Origin: Planctomycetota bacterium
Lineage (GTDB): Bacteria > Planctomycetota > JAJSAM01
Reading direction: 5' to 3'
Assembly (NCBI GenBank): GCA_024274785.1
Contig: JAJSAM010000052.1
Span: 89,679 to 153,678 of the forward strand
Length of the DNA: 64,000 bases
Notes under the pieces: model-generated
The model's input: the letters and a program-made list of their open reading frames with translations, nothing else
Told to the model about the DNA's origin: nothing
The model's database searches: none
Part shown: positions 46,870 through 54,825 of the stretch, piece after piece
Layout: each line of letters opens with the position of its first letter
Position numbering within the stretch: the stretch's first letter is position 1
Program-made: the position numbers and the translations under genes

Positions 46870-47878
46870 TCTATTCCTCAAGGCCTGCCGTCGCGAGCCG
46901 GTGGAGCACACCCCGGTCTGGCTGATGCGCCAGGCCGGACGCTACCTTCCGGAGTACCGGGAACTCCGGGCGCAGCACGACTTTCTCTCGATGACCCGGG
47001 AGCCGGATCTGGCGGCGGAAGTGACGCACCAGCCGATCCGCCGGTTCGGCATGGACGCCGCGATCCTGTTCGCGGACATTCTCACGCCGGTGGCCGGCTG
47101 CGGCATCGACGTGAAGTTCAACCCCGGCCCGGTGATCGACGATCCGATCCGCAAAGAGGAAGACCTCGCGCCGATCAGGGCGTTCGATGCGGCGAAGCAT
47201 GTCCCGGAAACCCTCCAGACCATTCGCCTGCTTACCGCGCGCTTGCGGGTTCCGGTCATCGGCTTCGGCGGAGCCCCCTTCACCCTGGCCTGCTACCTCG
47301 TCGATGGCGCGGGCAGCAAGGACTTCGCCCGGACGAGAATCATGTTTCACCAGGAACCGGAACTCGCGAAGAAGGTGCTCGATGCCATCGGCGACATGGT
47401 CGCGGACTATGCCGCCGCACAGGTGGCGGCGGGGGCATCCGCGGTGCAGATCTTCGACACCTGGGCCGGCCTGCTCTCTCCGCGTGACTTCGCGGAGATG
47501 GAGGCGCCGGTGCTCCGACGGATTTTCGACCGGATCCGGGATCTCGGGGTGCCGTCCATCTACTACCTGAACGGCTGCGCGGCGCTGCTCGGCGAGATCG
47601 GCAAGCTCGGCGCGGACGTCGCGGGGGTGGACTGGCGGGTGCCGCTCGATGTTGCCCGGGCCGCTCTCCCGGACACGATGGCGGTGCAGGGCAACCTCGA
47701 TCCCATCGTCCTGCTCGGCAGTCCGGACACCATCCGCGAGCGCGTTCGCGAGGTGCTCGCCGCCGCCGGCGATCAGCCGGGCCACATCTTCAATCTCGGA
47801 CACGGCATCCACAAGGACACCCCGCCGGAGAATGTGCAGGTGCTCGTGGATACGGTCCGCGAGGAGTCCCATCGATGA
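46862..47878 (+). CDS. hemE: Uroporphyrinogen decarboxylase
   Basis: This 338-residue enzyme removes the four acetate carboxyls of uroporphyrinogen III to give coproporphyrinogen III. It has [18 protein letters not shown] near the N-terminus, [37 protein letters not shown] and the C-terminal [16 protein letters not shown]. The start is GTG at 46862, 8 bp inside hemL; the ATG at 46866 is out of frame. The stop overlaps the ATG of hemN by 4 bp. All conserved segments are intact. Confidence 0.96.
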   Translation: MDDLFLKACRREPVEHTPVWLMRQAGRYLPEYRELRAQHDFLSMTREPDLAAEVTHQPIRRFGMDAAILFADILTPVAGCGIDVKFNPGPVIDDPIRKEEDLAPIRAFDAAKHVPETLQTIRLLTARLRVPVIGFGGAPFTLACYLVDGAGSKDFARTRIMFHQEPELAKKVLDAIGDMVADYAAAQVAAGASAVQIFDTWAGLLSPRDFAEMEAPVLRRIFDRIRDLGVPSIYYLNGCAALLGEIGKLGADVAGVDWRVPLDVARAALPDTMAVQGNLDPIVLLGSPDTIRERVREVLAAAGDQPGHIFNLGHGIHKDTPPENVQVLVDTVREESHR

Positions 47879-49269
47879 TCGATCACACGCTGATGGAGTC
47901 CGTCACGACGGAACTGCTCCTGAAGTACGACCGTCCGGGACCGCGGTACACCTCGTACCCGACCGCGATCGAGTTCCACGAGGGCTTCGGGGCCGCGGAG
48001 TATCTCGACCGGCTCGCGGTCGCCCGCCGGTCGCCGGACCAACCCCTCTCGCTCTACATCCACCTGCCCTTCTGCCACCAGCGCTGTACCTTCTGCGGCT
48101 GCACCGTGATCATCACGCGGAAGGAGGAGGTCAGTCAGCACTACCTCGAAATCCTGATGCGGGAGATTCCGCTGGTGGCCGAGCGCCTTGGTGAGCGGCG
48201 CCGGGTGGTGCAATACCACTGGGGCGGCGGGACGCCGACGTACCAGACCATCCCGCAGATGCGGGCGCTCGACGAGGTCGTGCGCGAACACTTCGACATC
48301 GCCGAGGATGCCGAGGTGGCGATCGAGGTGGACCCCCGGATCACCAGCGATGAGCAACTCACCGCGCTTCGGGAGATGGGGTTCAACCGTCTGTCGATGG
48401 GCGTGCAGGATTTCAGCGACGATGTGCAGGAGGCGATCAACCGCGGCCAGACCCTCGAAGAGACCGAGGCGCTCTTCGAGAAGGGCCGGGAACTCGGCTA
48501 CGGGTCGATCAACCTCGATCTGGTGTACGGCCTGCCGCTCCAGACACCGGAGCGCTTCGGCTCCACCCTCGAGAACGTGATCCGCCTCAAGCCGGACCGT
48601 GTGGCCTGCTACTCCTTCGCTCACATTCCGTGGATTCGTGGGAACCAGCGTCGCATCGAGAAGGACGCCCTGCCCACGGCGGAGGAGAAGTTCAGCCTGT
48701 TCGGCGCGGCCATCAGGAGCTTCGTCGGCGGCGGCTACCGCATGATCGGCATGGACCACTTCGCGCTGCCGGAAGACGAGATGGCGATCGCCGCGGAGAA
48801 CCGCCGGCTGCATCGGAACTTCATGGGTTACACGGTGATGCCCGCCACCGGGATGATCGGCCTCGGCGTCTCCTCGATCGGGGATCTCGAGGGCGCCTAC
48901 GTCCAGAACACGAAGAAGCTCTCGCGTTACCAGCAGGCCATCGACGAGGGAACGCTGCCGGTTTCGAAGGGCTACCTGCTCTCCGCGGACGATGTGATCC
49001 GCCGTGATGTGATCACCCGGCTGATGTGCAACTTCTTCCTCGATGTGAAGGGCGTCGAAGAGCGCCACGGAATCGACTTCGCCGAGTACTTCGCGGACGA
49101 GCTCGAGGCCCTCGAGAAACCCGCGGGCCACGGCTTCGTGAAGATGAGCCCCGGCGCGATCGACGTGATCGGCGCCGGCCGGCTGTTCATCCGGAACGTC
49201 TGCATGATCTTCGACGTGCACACCCGCGAGAAGCGCGGTGAGCGGCCGATGTTCTCGCGGACGGTGTGA
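47875..49269 (+). CDS. hemN: Oxygen-independent coproporphyrinogen III oxidase (radical SAM)
   Basis: This 464-residue enzyme decarboxylates coproporphyrinogen III to protoporphyrinogen IX without oxygen. YIHLPFCHQRCTFCGC holds C67-X3-C-X2-C-X-C, the cluster pattern of true HemN; the HemW-type relatives lack the fourth Cys. YHWGGGTPTY, MGVQDFSDDVQEAINRGQ and MIGMDHFALPEDE are the family blocks. Length also fits HemN (about 457) better than HemW (about 380). The ATG overlaps the hemE stop. Its presence means the step can run without oxygen, whereas the downstream HemY-type oxidase is expected to need it. Confidence 0.95.
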   Translation: MIDHTLMESVTTELLLKYDRPGPRYTSYPTAIEFHEGFGAAEYLDRLAVARRSPDQPLSLYIHLPFCHQRCTFCGCTVIITRKEEVSQHYLEILMREIPLVAERLGERRRVVQYHWGGGTPTYQTIPQMRALDEVVREHFDIAEDAEVAIEVDPRITSDEQLTALREMGFNRLSMGVQDFSDDVQEAINRGQTLEETEALFEKGRELGYGSINLDLVYGLPLQTPERFGSTLENVIRLKPDRVACYSFAHIPWIRGNQRRIEKDALPTAEEKFSLFGAAIRSFVGGGYRMIGMDHFALPEDEMAIAAENRRLHRNFMGYTVMPATGMIGLGVSSIGDLEGAYVQNTKKLSRYQQAIDEGTLPVSKGYLLSADDVIRRDVITRLMCNFFLDVKGVEERHGIDFAEYFADELEALEKPAGHGFVKMSPGAIDVIGAGRLFIRNVCMIFDVHTREKRGERPMFSRTV

Positions 49270-50243
49270 TGGGGGAAAAGACCGGAATACTCCTCCTGAA
49301 CCTCGGCGGGCCGGCCACGCCCGAAGGGATCCAGCCGTTCCTGATCCGGCTCTTCTCCGACCGCGAGATCATCAAGCTGCCGGGCGGGCCCCTCTTTCAG
49401 CCGTTTTTCGCCCGCCTGATCACGCGAATGCGCCTGAAGAAGGTGATGGCGAACTACGCGAAGATCGGGGGAGCATCGCCGATTCTGATACTCACCACGG
49501 CACAGGCGAGTGGTCTCGAACACCGCCTGGTGGAACGTGGAAGAGACGTGGCCGTCGGCATCGCCATGCGCTACAGCGCTCCGGCCGCAGACGAGGCTCT
49601 GCTCGCGATGCGGGACGCGGGAGTGACCAGGCTGATCGCCCTGACGCTCTATCCGCACTATTCGAGAGCCACCACCGGATCCTCGGTGAACGAGCTCCGG
49701 CGGGCCATGGAGCGCACCGGGATCGACCTGCCCCTCGCGATCATCGACCGGTATCCGACTCATCCCGGCTACCTCGACGCCGTCGCCGAGAACGCGAAGG
49801 CGTGTCTCCGGACCGTGCCGGAAGATCGCCGCGGTCGGGCCACCGTCCTTTTCTCCGCGCACAGCATGCCGCAGAAAATCATCAACGAGGGGGATCCCTA
49901 TGTCGATGAGATCGAGGCGTGCGTGGCGGGAGTCCGCGAGCGCATCGGCCGGGATCAGCCCTGGCGGCTCTCCTACCAGAGCAGATCGGGCCCGGTGGAG
50001 TGGGTGGGGCCCGGTACCGAGGCCGTGATCAAGGAGATGGCCGAAAGAAAAGTCCGCGACGTGGTGGTGATTCCAATCGCTTTCGTTTCCGATCATATCG
50101 AGACGCTTTACGAGATCGACCTGCTATACGGCGATCAGGCCCGTGCCCTCGGCATCGATGGTTATCGTCGGTCGGCGTCCCTGAACGACTCGCCGCGATT
50201 CCTCGACGCCCTGGCCGACCTGGTGGTGGAGGCCCTCCGATGA
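49269..50243 (+). CDS. hemH: Ferrochelatase
   Basis: This enzyme of about 324 residues inserts ferrous iron into protoporphyrin IX. It starts GILLLNLGGPATPEGI and contains the active-site His in VLFSAHSMPQKII, SYQSRSGPVEWVGP and IPIAFVSDHIETLYEID (Glu/Asp pocket). The ATG at 49269 immediately follows an in-frame GTG at 49266 that overlaps the hemN stop, so either could be used. The protein is soluble with no membrane tail. No iron-sulfur cluster cysteines were noticed at the C-terminus. The stop overlaps the ATG of the oxidase gene. Confidence 0.95.
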   Translation: MGEKTGILLLNLGGPATPEGIQPFLIRLFSDREIIKLPGGPLFQPFFARLITRMRLKKVMANYAKIGGASPILILTTAQASGLEHRLVERGRDVAVGIAMRYSAPAADEALLAMRDAGVTRLIALTLYPHYSRATTGSSVNELRRAMERTGIDLPLAIIDRYPTHPGYLDAVAENAKACLRTVPEDRRGRATVLFSAHSMPQKIINEGDPYVDEIEACVAGVRERIGRDQPWRLSYQSRSGPVEWVGPGTEAVIKEMAERKVRDVVVIPIAFVSDHIETLYEIDLLYGDQARALGIDGYRRSASLNDSPRFLDALADLVVEALR

Positions 50244-51589
50244 AATGTGCCGTGGTGGGTGCGGGGATCTCCGGGCTGGCCTGCGCCTTCGAACTCCTGG
50301 AGGCCGGGCACGACGTCTCGGTATTCGACAACAACCGCCGGGTGGGGGGGAACATCCGCACCCGGATCGAGGATGGCTACATCGTCGAGTGGGGGCCGAA
50401 CGGCTTTCTCGACAACGTACCGGAAACGCTCGATCTGGTACGGCGCATCCGGCTTTCGGACCGCATCCAGGTCTCCGCGGACGCGGCCCGGATCCGTTTC
50501 CTCTACCGCCGGGGCCGACTGCTTCCGTTGCCGATGAAGCCGCCGAGCTTTTTCTCCTCACCGTTGCTTTCGGGGCTGGGCAGAGCGCGGGTCGTGCTCG
50601 AGCCGCTTGCCTACCGGCGCCCGCGCCACGATGAATCGGTGCACGCTTTCGCCAGCCGCCGGATTGGCCGGGAGGCCGCCGACGTGCTGGTGCAGGCCAT
50701 GGTCTCCGGAGTCTTCGCGGGTGATGCCCGGAACCTGTCCCTGCGAGCCACCTTTCCGAAGATGTATGGCATGGAGAAGGAGCATGGCAGCCTGCTGAAG
50801 GCGATGCTCGCGAAGAGGAAGGGGGGGGGGGCAGGGCGTGCGCCCGGCGGGCCGTCCGGGCCCGGAGGAACGCTGACCTCGTTCAGCGGAGGAATGTCGG
50901 ACCTCACCTACCGCCTGACGCATGCGCTGGGGAAGCGGATCAGCCTCGGCGCCCGTGTCGACGCGGTGATCTCCGAGGCTGGTGGCTATCGCCTCGAGGG
51001 GCCGGACGAGACCGCGGAGTGCGTGGTGCTCTCCTCCCCGGCCTGGGAGACCTCCCGGATGCTCTCTCCACTCTCCGGGCGCGCTGCGGAGCTGCTCGGG
51101 CGGATTCCCGGATCTCCCATTGTGGTGGTGGCCACGGCTTACGACGAAGCGGCCATCGGCGGTGCCCCGGATGGATTCGGATTTCTCGCCCCACGCGGGG
51201 AAGGACTGCGCATTCTCGGCTGCCTGTGGACCTCCTCCATCTACCCCGGGACGCGAGCGCCTGAAGGAAAGGTGCTCCTGCGCACGATGGTGGGTGGCGC
51301 CATGGACCACGCCGCGGCCGACCTTTCCGATGAGGATCTCCTCGACCTGGTCGCCCGGGATCTCAAGCGCTCGATGGGTCTGATTGCGGACCCCGAGCGC
51401 CACTGGATCTTCCGCCACCGGAAGGGCATCCCGCAGTACGTGCCCGGCCATGGCAAACGCCTCGCCGAGGTGGCCCGGGAACTGGCCGGCCATCCGAATC
51501 TGATGCTGGCCGGTAACTCGTATCGAGGCATCTCGGTGAACTCGGTGATCGCGGAGGCGCGTGGACTTCGCGGGGGAGTGCACCGGTGA
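50240..51589 (+). CDS. hemY: Protoporphyrinogen oxidase, FAD-dependent (HemY/HemG type)
   Basis: This 449-residue flavoprotein oxidises protoporphyrinogen IX to protoporphyrin IX. The FAD-binding Rossmann motif is VVGAGISGLACAFELLEAG, followed by RVGGNIRTR and EWGPNGFLDNVPE. The C-terminal FAD segment is LMLAGNSYRGISVNSVIAEA. The enzyme family uses oxygen and makes hydrogen peroxide. Residues of about 195-210 form a Gly/Ala/Pro-rich loop encoded by an 11-G run (50821-50831) where slippage would shift the frame. It ends the heme operon, with an ATGA overlap to hemH. Confidence 0.92.
   Translation: MKCAVVGAGISGLACAFELLEAGHDVSVFDNNRRVGGNIRTRIEDGYIVEWGPNGFLDNVPETLDLVRRIRLSDRIQVSADAARIRFLYRRGRLLPLPMKPPSFFSSPLLSGLGRARVVLEPLAYRRPRHDESVHAFASRRIGREAADVLVQAMVSGVFAGDARNLSLRATFPKMYGMEKEHGSLLKAMLAKRKGGGAGRAPGGPSGPGGTLTSFSGGMSDLTYRLTHALGKRISLGARVDAVISEAGGYRLEGPDETAECVVLSSPAWETSRMLSPLSGRAAELLGRIPGSPIVVVATAYDEAAIGGAPDGFGFLAPRGEGLRILGCLWTSSIYPGTRAPEGKVLLRTMVGGAMDHAAADLSDEDLLDLVARDLKRSMGLIADPERHWIFRHRKGIPQYVPGHGKRLAEVARELAGHPNLMLAGNSYRGISVNSVIAEARGLRGGVHR
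50821..50831 (+). repeat. 11-G homopolymer inside hemY
   Basis: A run of eleven G bases interrupts the coding sequence of the oxidase. It is the longest homopolymer I noticed. It would be a hot spot for replication slippage, and also for sequencing error. Confidence 0.85.
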
Positions 51590-51640
51590 CCCCGGAGAGG
51601 CGGGTTCCGGGTCTGCTCCCGATTTCACGGTCGGGATTGG

Positions 51641-51646
51641 TATAAC
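51641..51646 (+). promoter_or_regulatory. Possible -10 element placing arfB on a leaderless transcript
   Basis: TATAAC at 51641-51646 is a good -10 match, and a start about 7 bases later would fall on the ATG at 51653. The -35 position (about 51618-51623) is poor. The spacing between GGAGA and the ATG is nearly zero, so a normal ribosome site is lacking. Confidence 0.3.
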
Positions 51647-51652
51647 CGGAGA

Positions 51653-52069
51653 ATGTTGCAGATCGGCAGGATCGAGATTCCCGACGCGGAGCTCACCTTC
51701 GAGTTCGCTCGTTCCACCGGCCCCGGAGGGCAGAACGTCAACAAGGTGGAGACGAAGGTGACGGTGCGCTTCACCCCCCGGACCAGCTCCGCCCTGACCC
51801 CGCAGCAGATCATCCGGATCGAGGACAAGCTGGCCCCGCGGTTGACGAAAAACGGCGAGCTGCTCGTCAGCTCCGAACTGACCCGCCACCGCGAGCAGAA
51901 CCGTACGGACGCCCTGAAACGTCTGGCCGACCTCCTTCGAAGCGCCCTGATCGTCAAGAAGAAGCGCAAACCCACGCGCCCGACCCGGGCCTCGAAGGAG
52001 CGGCGGATCGAGGGGAAGAAACGGAAGTCCTCGAAGAAGCGTCTGCGCCGCCCGCCGGAGGGGGAGTAG
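51653..52069 (+). CDS. arfB: Alternative ribosome-rescue factor B (YaeJ-type peptidyl-tRNA hydrolase)
   Basis: This 138-residue protein carries the release-factor motif TGPGGQNVNKVETKV (GGQ at 25-27), which hydrolyses peptidyl-tRNA on stalled ribosomes. The C-terminal third is a very basic tail (KKKRKPTRPTRASKERR and following) that inserts into the empty mRNA channel. Length and layout match ArfB and differ from full release factors, which have extra domains. It starts 63 bp after hemY and could be read through from that operon or have its own weak promoter. Confidence 0.93.
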   Translation: MLQIGRIEIPDAELTFEFARSTGPGGQNVNKVETKVTVRFTPRTSSALTPQQIIRIEDKLAPRLTKNGELLVSSELTRHREQNRTDALKRLADLLRSALIVKKKRKPTRPTRASKERRIEGKKRKSSKKRLRRPPEGE

Positions 52070-52360
52070 GACCAGCCCGCGCCAGGAGCATCAAGCTGAT
52101 TCGGGTTGCAGGCGCAAGGGGCGCGATTACCGCGTCGAACGCGAATGCCGGAGAGCGAACGCCTTCCATGCCATCGCGGCCCGGTGGAGGTTTCAGCTCG
52201 CATCATCTTCGGGTGGCCCGCCTTCCCGCAGCGGGAGGCCGGGTTGTCTTGCCGGAAGCCGCGAGAACGCTCCGTTGATCTCCTCCTGCGGAGCGGTTTC
52301 GAAAAACCCTTGCGGGCTCCTGGTGGGCTGCTCTAATGGTCCCAACCCTGGGAGTAGGGA

Positions 52361-52777
52361 ATGCTGAGGACTTCGCGGCCGGGCCGCACCTCCATCGGCC
52401 AGCTCATCGAATCGCTGGCCATCGTGCCACTTCGGGCGCAGGAGCGCCTGGACGATCGGTGTGCCCTTCGCGGCAAGGAGTTCGACGCACTTCTCCGGGA
52501 CATGGACGACGATGTCGCCGCGGCGCTGCTCGAGTCCGTTCGCCCGGTGCACCTGGTGGTCGATGAAACGAAAGTCTCCATCGACCTCCTCCTGACCATC
52601 CGCCAAAGCAGCCCATTGGGCGTGGGAATCAGTCTCCTTGGACGGCCGGTCTCTTCCTTCCTCTCCATCGTTACCCGTGACCGGTCCACCGAGCGGACCG
52701 GCATCAAGTTCATCGTGTCGAGATCGATGCTGCCGGCCGGTCCGGGGCAGTCGAAACAGGAAGGGGATGACCCATGA
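52361..52777 (+). CDS. Uncharacterised protein, first gene of a four-gene cluster
   Basis: This 138-residue soluble protein has no signal peptide. GGGAGTAGGGA precedes the ATG. An N-terminal helix contains AQERLDDRCALRGKEFDALL. A beta-rich part follows (PVHLVVDETKVSIDLLLTI, then IKFIVSRSMLP). The AQxRLDD motif and the strand pattern recur in the next gene, to which it is coupled by an ATGA overlap. I recognise no named family with confidence. The beta part loosely resembles the DUF2589 type. Confidence 0.55.
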   Translation: MLRTSRPGRTSIGQLIESLAIVPLRAQERLDDRCALRGKEFDALLRDMDDDVAAALLESVRPVHLVVDETKVSIDLLLTIRQSSPLGVGISLLGRPVSSFLSIVTRDRSTERTGIKFIVSRSMLPAGPGQSKQEGDDP

Positions 52778-53580
52778 GCAACAACACCGCAGACCGCCTC
52801 ACCGGACAGCTCATGCTGTTGCCGGATATCATCGGGAACCTGGGGCTGAACATCGCGGCCGCACAGGATCGTCTGGACGACAACTACCTCACCGGGATCG
52901 CCCGTCTGATCCAGATGCTCCGGGCGACGATCGGCCGGACCGAGGTCGAGGCCGCAAAGGTCGCCCTCGCCGGTGCTGAATCCGGAAGGGCCTCCGCGGA
53001 GAAGGCCCACGACGAAGCGGACGCGGCCGGCAAGGCGGCGGCGAAGACGGTCCTCGAGGAAGCGCAGACCGCCGCGGCCGCGGCGAGGCAGGACCACGAT
53101 GAGGCCGAAACCCGCGCAGCGGAAGCCAGGGTCGCCGGCAAGCCCGCACCGAAGGTGGGCGGAGCGTTCACCGCGGCGCTCGAGGCGTTGCTTCTCAGCC
53201 TGGCCCCCACTCGCTACCGGTACACCGAGACGACGCTCGACTTCTCCGCGGACCTGTCGGAAACGAAGGATATCAACTTCCAGTTGGGAATCGGAGTCGG
53301 CCTGCAGGCGGTGATGATCAACGCGGCCTACGCCGAGGGTTTCGGGTACGACTACCGCGCGGCCGCCCGGATTACCACCAGGATGCACGCCATCTCGCCG
53401 AACGAGCGGATGACCAGGGCGCTCCTGGACCGCGCGGAGACGCTGGACTCCTCCTCCCTCAACCTGCCCGAGCGCACGGAGGTCGAACAGCGGGTCTGGG
53501 ATCGGGTCGGCGAGATCTACAAGTCGTTGACCGGCAAGGATGCCGGCGCCGATTCGCAGGACGCCGCCAGGGAGGGCTAG
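52774..53580 (+). CDS. Uncharacterised protein, DUF2589-like, second gene of the cluster
   Basis: This 268-residue protein starts MSNNTADRLTGQLMLLPDII and contains AAAQDRLDDNYLTGIARL, matching the motif of the preceding gene. Residues of about 55-125 are an Ala/Glu-rich helix, possibly a coiled coil (EAQTAAAAARQDHDEAETR). A beta domain follows (TRYRYTETTLDFSADLSE, QLGIGVGLQAVMI, YDYRAAARITTRMHAISP), with Pro and strands placed as in DUF2589-type proteins. The C-terminus is polar. It has no signal or membrane segment. Function unknown. Confidence 0.55.
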   Translation: MSNNTADRLTGQLMLLPDIIGNLGLNIAAAQDRLDDNYLTGIARLIQMLRATIGRTEVEAAKVALAGAESGRASAEKAHDEADAAGKAAAKTVLEEAQTAAAAARQDHDEAETRAAEARVAGKPAPKVGGAFTAALEALLLSLAPTRYRYTETTLDFSADLSETKDINFQLGIGVGLQAVMINAAYAEGFGYDYRAAARITTRMHAISPNERMTRALLDRAETLDSSSLNLPERTEVEQRVWDRVGEIYKSLTGKDAGADSQDAAREG

Positions 53581-53716
53581 CCCGCTCTTCTCGTGAGGGC
53601 GCGCGCCGCGTTTCTGTAACCGGAGGATGTGTTGCGTCCTGGCGGGTTGCAGCGGTAGCAGGGTGTATCTGAGGAGGCAGGCGCGGATGCAGCGCCAGGA
53701 AGACCGACGACGCGAT

Positions 53717-53763
53717 GCGCCGCGACCGCCCCTCGGATCGTGTGCCCTCATCAGAAATGCGGG
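53717..53763 (+). repeat. 47-bp intergenic repeat, copy 1
   Basis: It begins GCGCCGCGACCGCCCCTCGG and ends AGAAATGCGGG, in the gap before the third cluster gene. About 39 of 47 positions agree with 54779-54825. The stops of both upstream genes are also followed by similar TAGCCCGC sequence. Confidence 0.6.
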
Positions 53764-53820
53764 CCAGAAACCGGCCGCGTTGCCCTGGACGGCAGATCAG
53801 AATCCCGGAGGGTCCCACCC

Positions 53821-54756
53821 ATGATCGATCCGAAGAAACTCAGGACGCTGCTCCGCTCCCTTTCGAACCTCAGGAGGGACATCGAGGATGCCCTCGACGA
53901 ATACGAGGCGGCGGCCGACACCTTCCGGAGCACCGTCGATGGTTCCGCCCGGCAGATCGCGGCGCAGGCGCAGCTCGAGCGGAAGGACGCGGCGGTACGG
54001 CGACGATCCGAGAGTTTCAGCAACAAGGCCGCGGAGCTGGGGGACTTTCTGCCCGAGGAAGGTACGGGGCTCGGCTCCCTGTTCAGCGAAGTCTCGGACG
54101 GCCTGGTCACCGCTCAGAGGGAACTCGATCGCCAGACGGAGGAGTACCTGAAGACGAACCCGGTGCTGCCGAGCACCTTTCGCATTCCCAAGGTGACCAC
54201 CGAGTTCCGGTTCGCCCTCGAATCCACCTCCACCCGGAAGGTCAACCTGGTGCTCTTCGGCACCGAGGATTCCGATCGGGAGCGCCAGCAGCACCGGGTT
54301 TCCTTCGATATCGTGGCGGCCCCGCTGCCGGCGGAGATGATCGAGCGCATCGGCGGCCTGCCTTTGCAGGGCGCGCTGGTCACCAATCTGGAGGTCCGCC
54401 GGAAGATCCGCCGGGCCCTTTGGCGGGCCGTCAACCGGGCCCCGGCCGGTCGCTCCAGATCGAGGGCCATCGCCGTTTCGGAGACGTTCCTCGCGGACCT
54501 CTCCTCGGTATTGGCGATGCAGGGGAAGCGAAGCTGGGTGCTCCTCCGGCCGGTCGGCAGGGACAGTGCCGGGCCGGACCGCCTGGAATTGCTCTACCTC
54601 GACCGGGCCTCCCTGGTTCCGCGGGTGGATGCTGCCGCCACGGCCCATCCCTGGATCGACTTGTCCAAGAACGTCTCGCGGACCCTGCGGGAAGTCCTCG
54701 GCGAACTGGTGGCCGCGCAGAAGGAGTACCTCGCGGGACGGCCGGCGGATGAGTAG
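53821..54756 (+). CDS. Uncharacterised protein, third gene of the cluster
   Basis: This 311-residue protein starts at an ATG preceded by GGAGGG. The first 130 residues are helical (MIDPKKLRTLLRSLSNLRRD and a long Glu/Arg/Ala stretch). Then comes a beta segment STFRIPKVTTEFRFALEST followed by VNLVLFGTEDSDRE and HRVSFDIVAAPLP. It has the same Pro then alternating-strand layout as the two preceding genes and loosely recalls the trypco2 domain. The C-terminal third (RKIRRALWRAV onward) is helical. No signal or catalytic motif is visible. Function unknown. Confidence 0.55.
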   Translation: MIDPKKLRTLLRSLSNLRRDIEDALDEYEAAADTFRSTVDGSARQIAAQAQLERKDAAVRRRSESFSNKAAELGDFLPEEGTGLGSLFSEVSDGLVTAQRELDRQTEEYLKTNPVLPSTFRIPKVTTEFRFALESTSTRKVNLVLFGTEDSDRERQQHRVSFDIVAAPLPAEMIERIGGLPLQGALVTNLEVRRKIRRALWRAVNRAPAGRSRSRAIAVSETFLADLSSVLAMQGKRSWVLLRPVGRDSAGPDRLELLYLDRASLVPRVDAAATAHPWIDLSKNVSRTLREVLGELVAAQKEYLAGRPADE

Positions 54757-54778
54757 CCCGCCCAACTCACCAGTGCGC

Positions 54779-54825
54779 GCGCCGCGATCGCCCCTCGGTT
54801 CGGGTGCAATGGTGAGAAATGCGGG
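54779..54825 (+). repeat. 47-bp intergenic repeat, copy 2
   Basis: It begins GCGCCGCGATCGCCCCTCGG and ends AGAAATGCGGG, so its end supplies the ATG of the fourth cluster gene. In copy 1 the matching ATG opens only a non-coding stretch. Confidence 0.6.
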
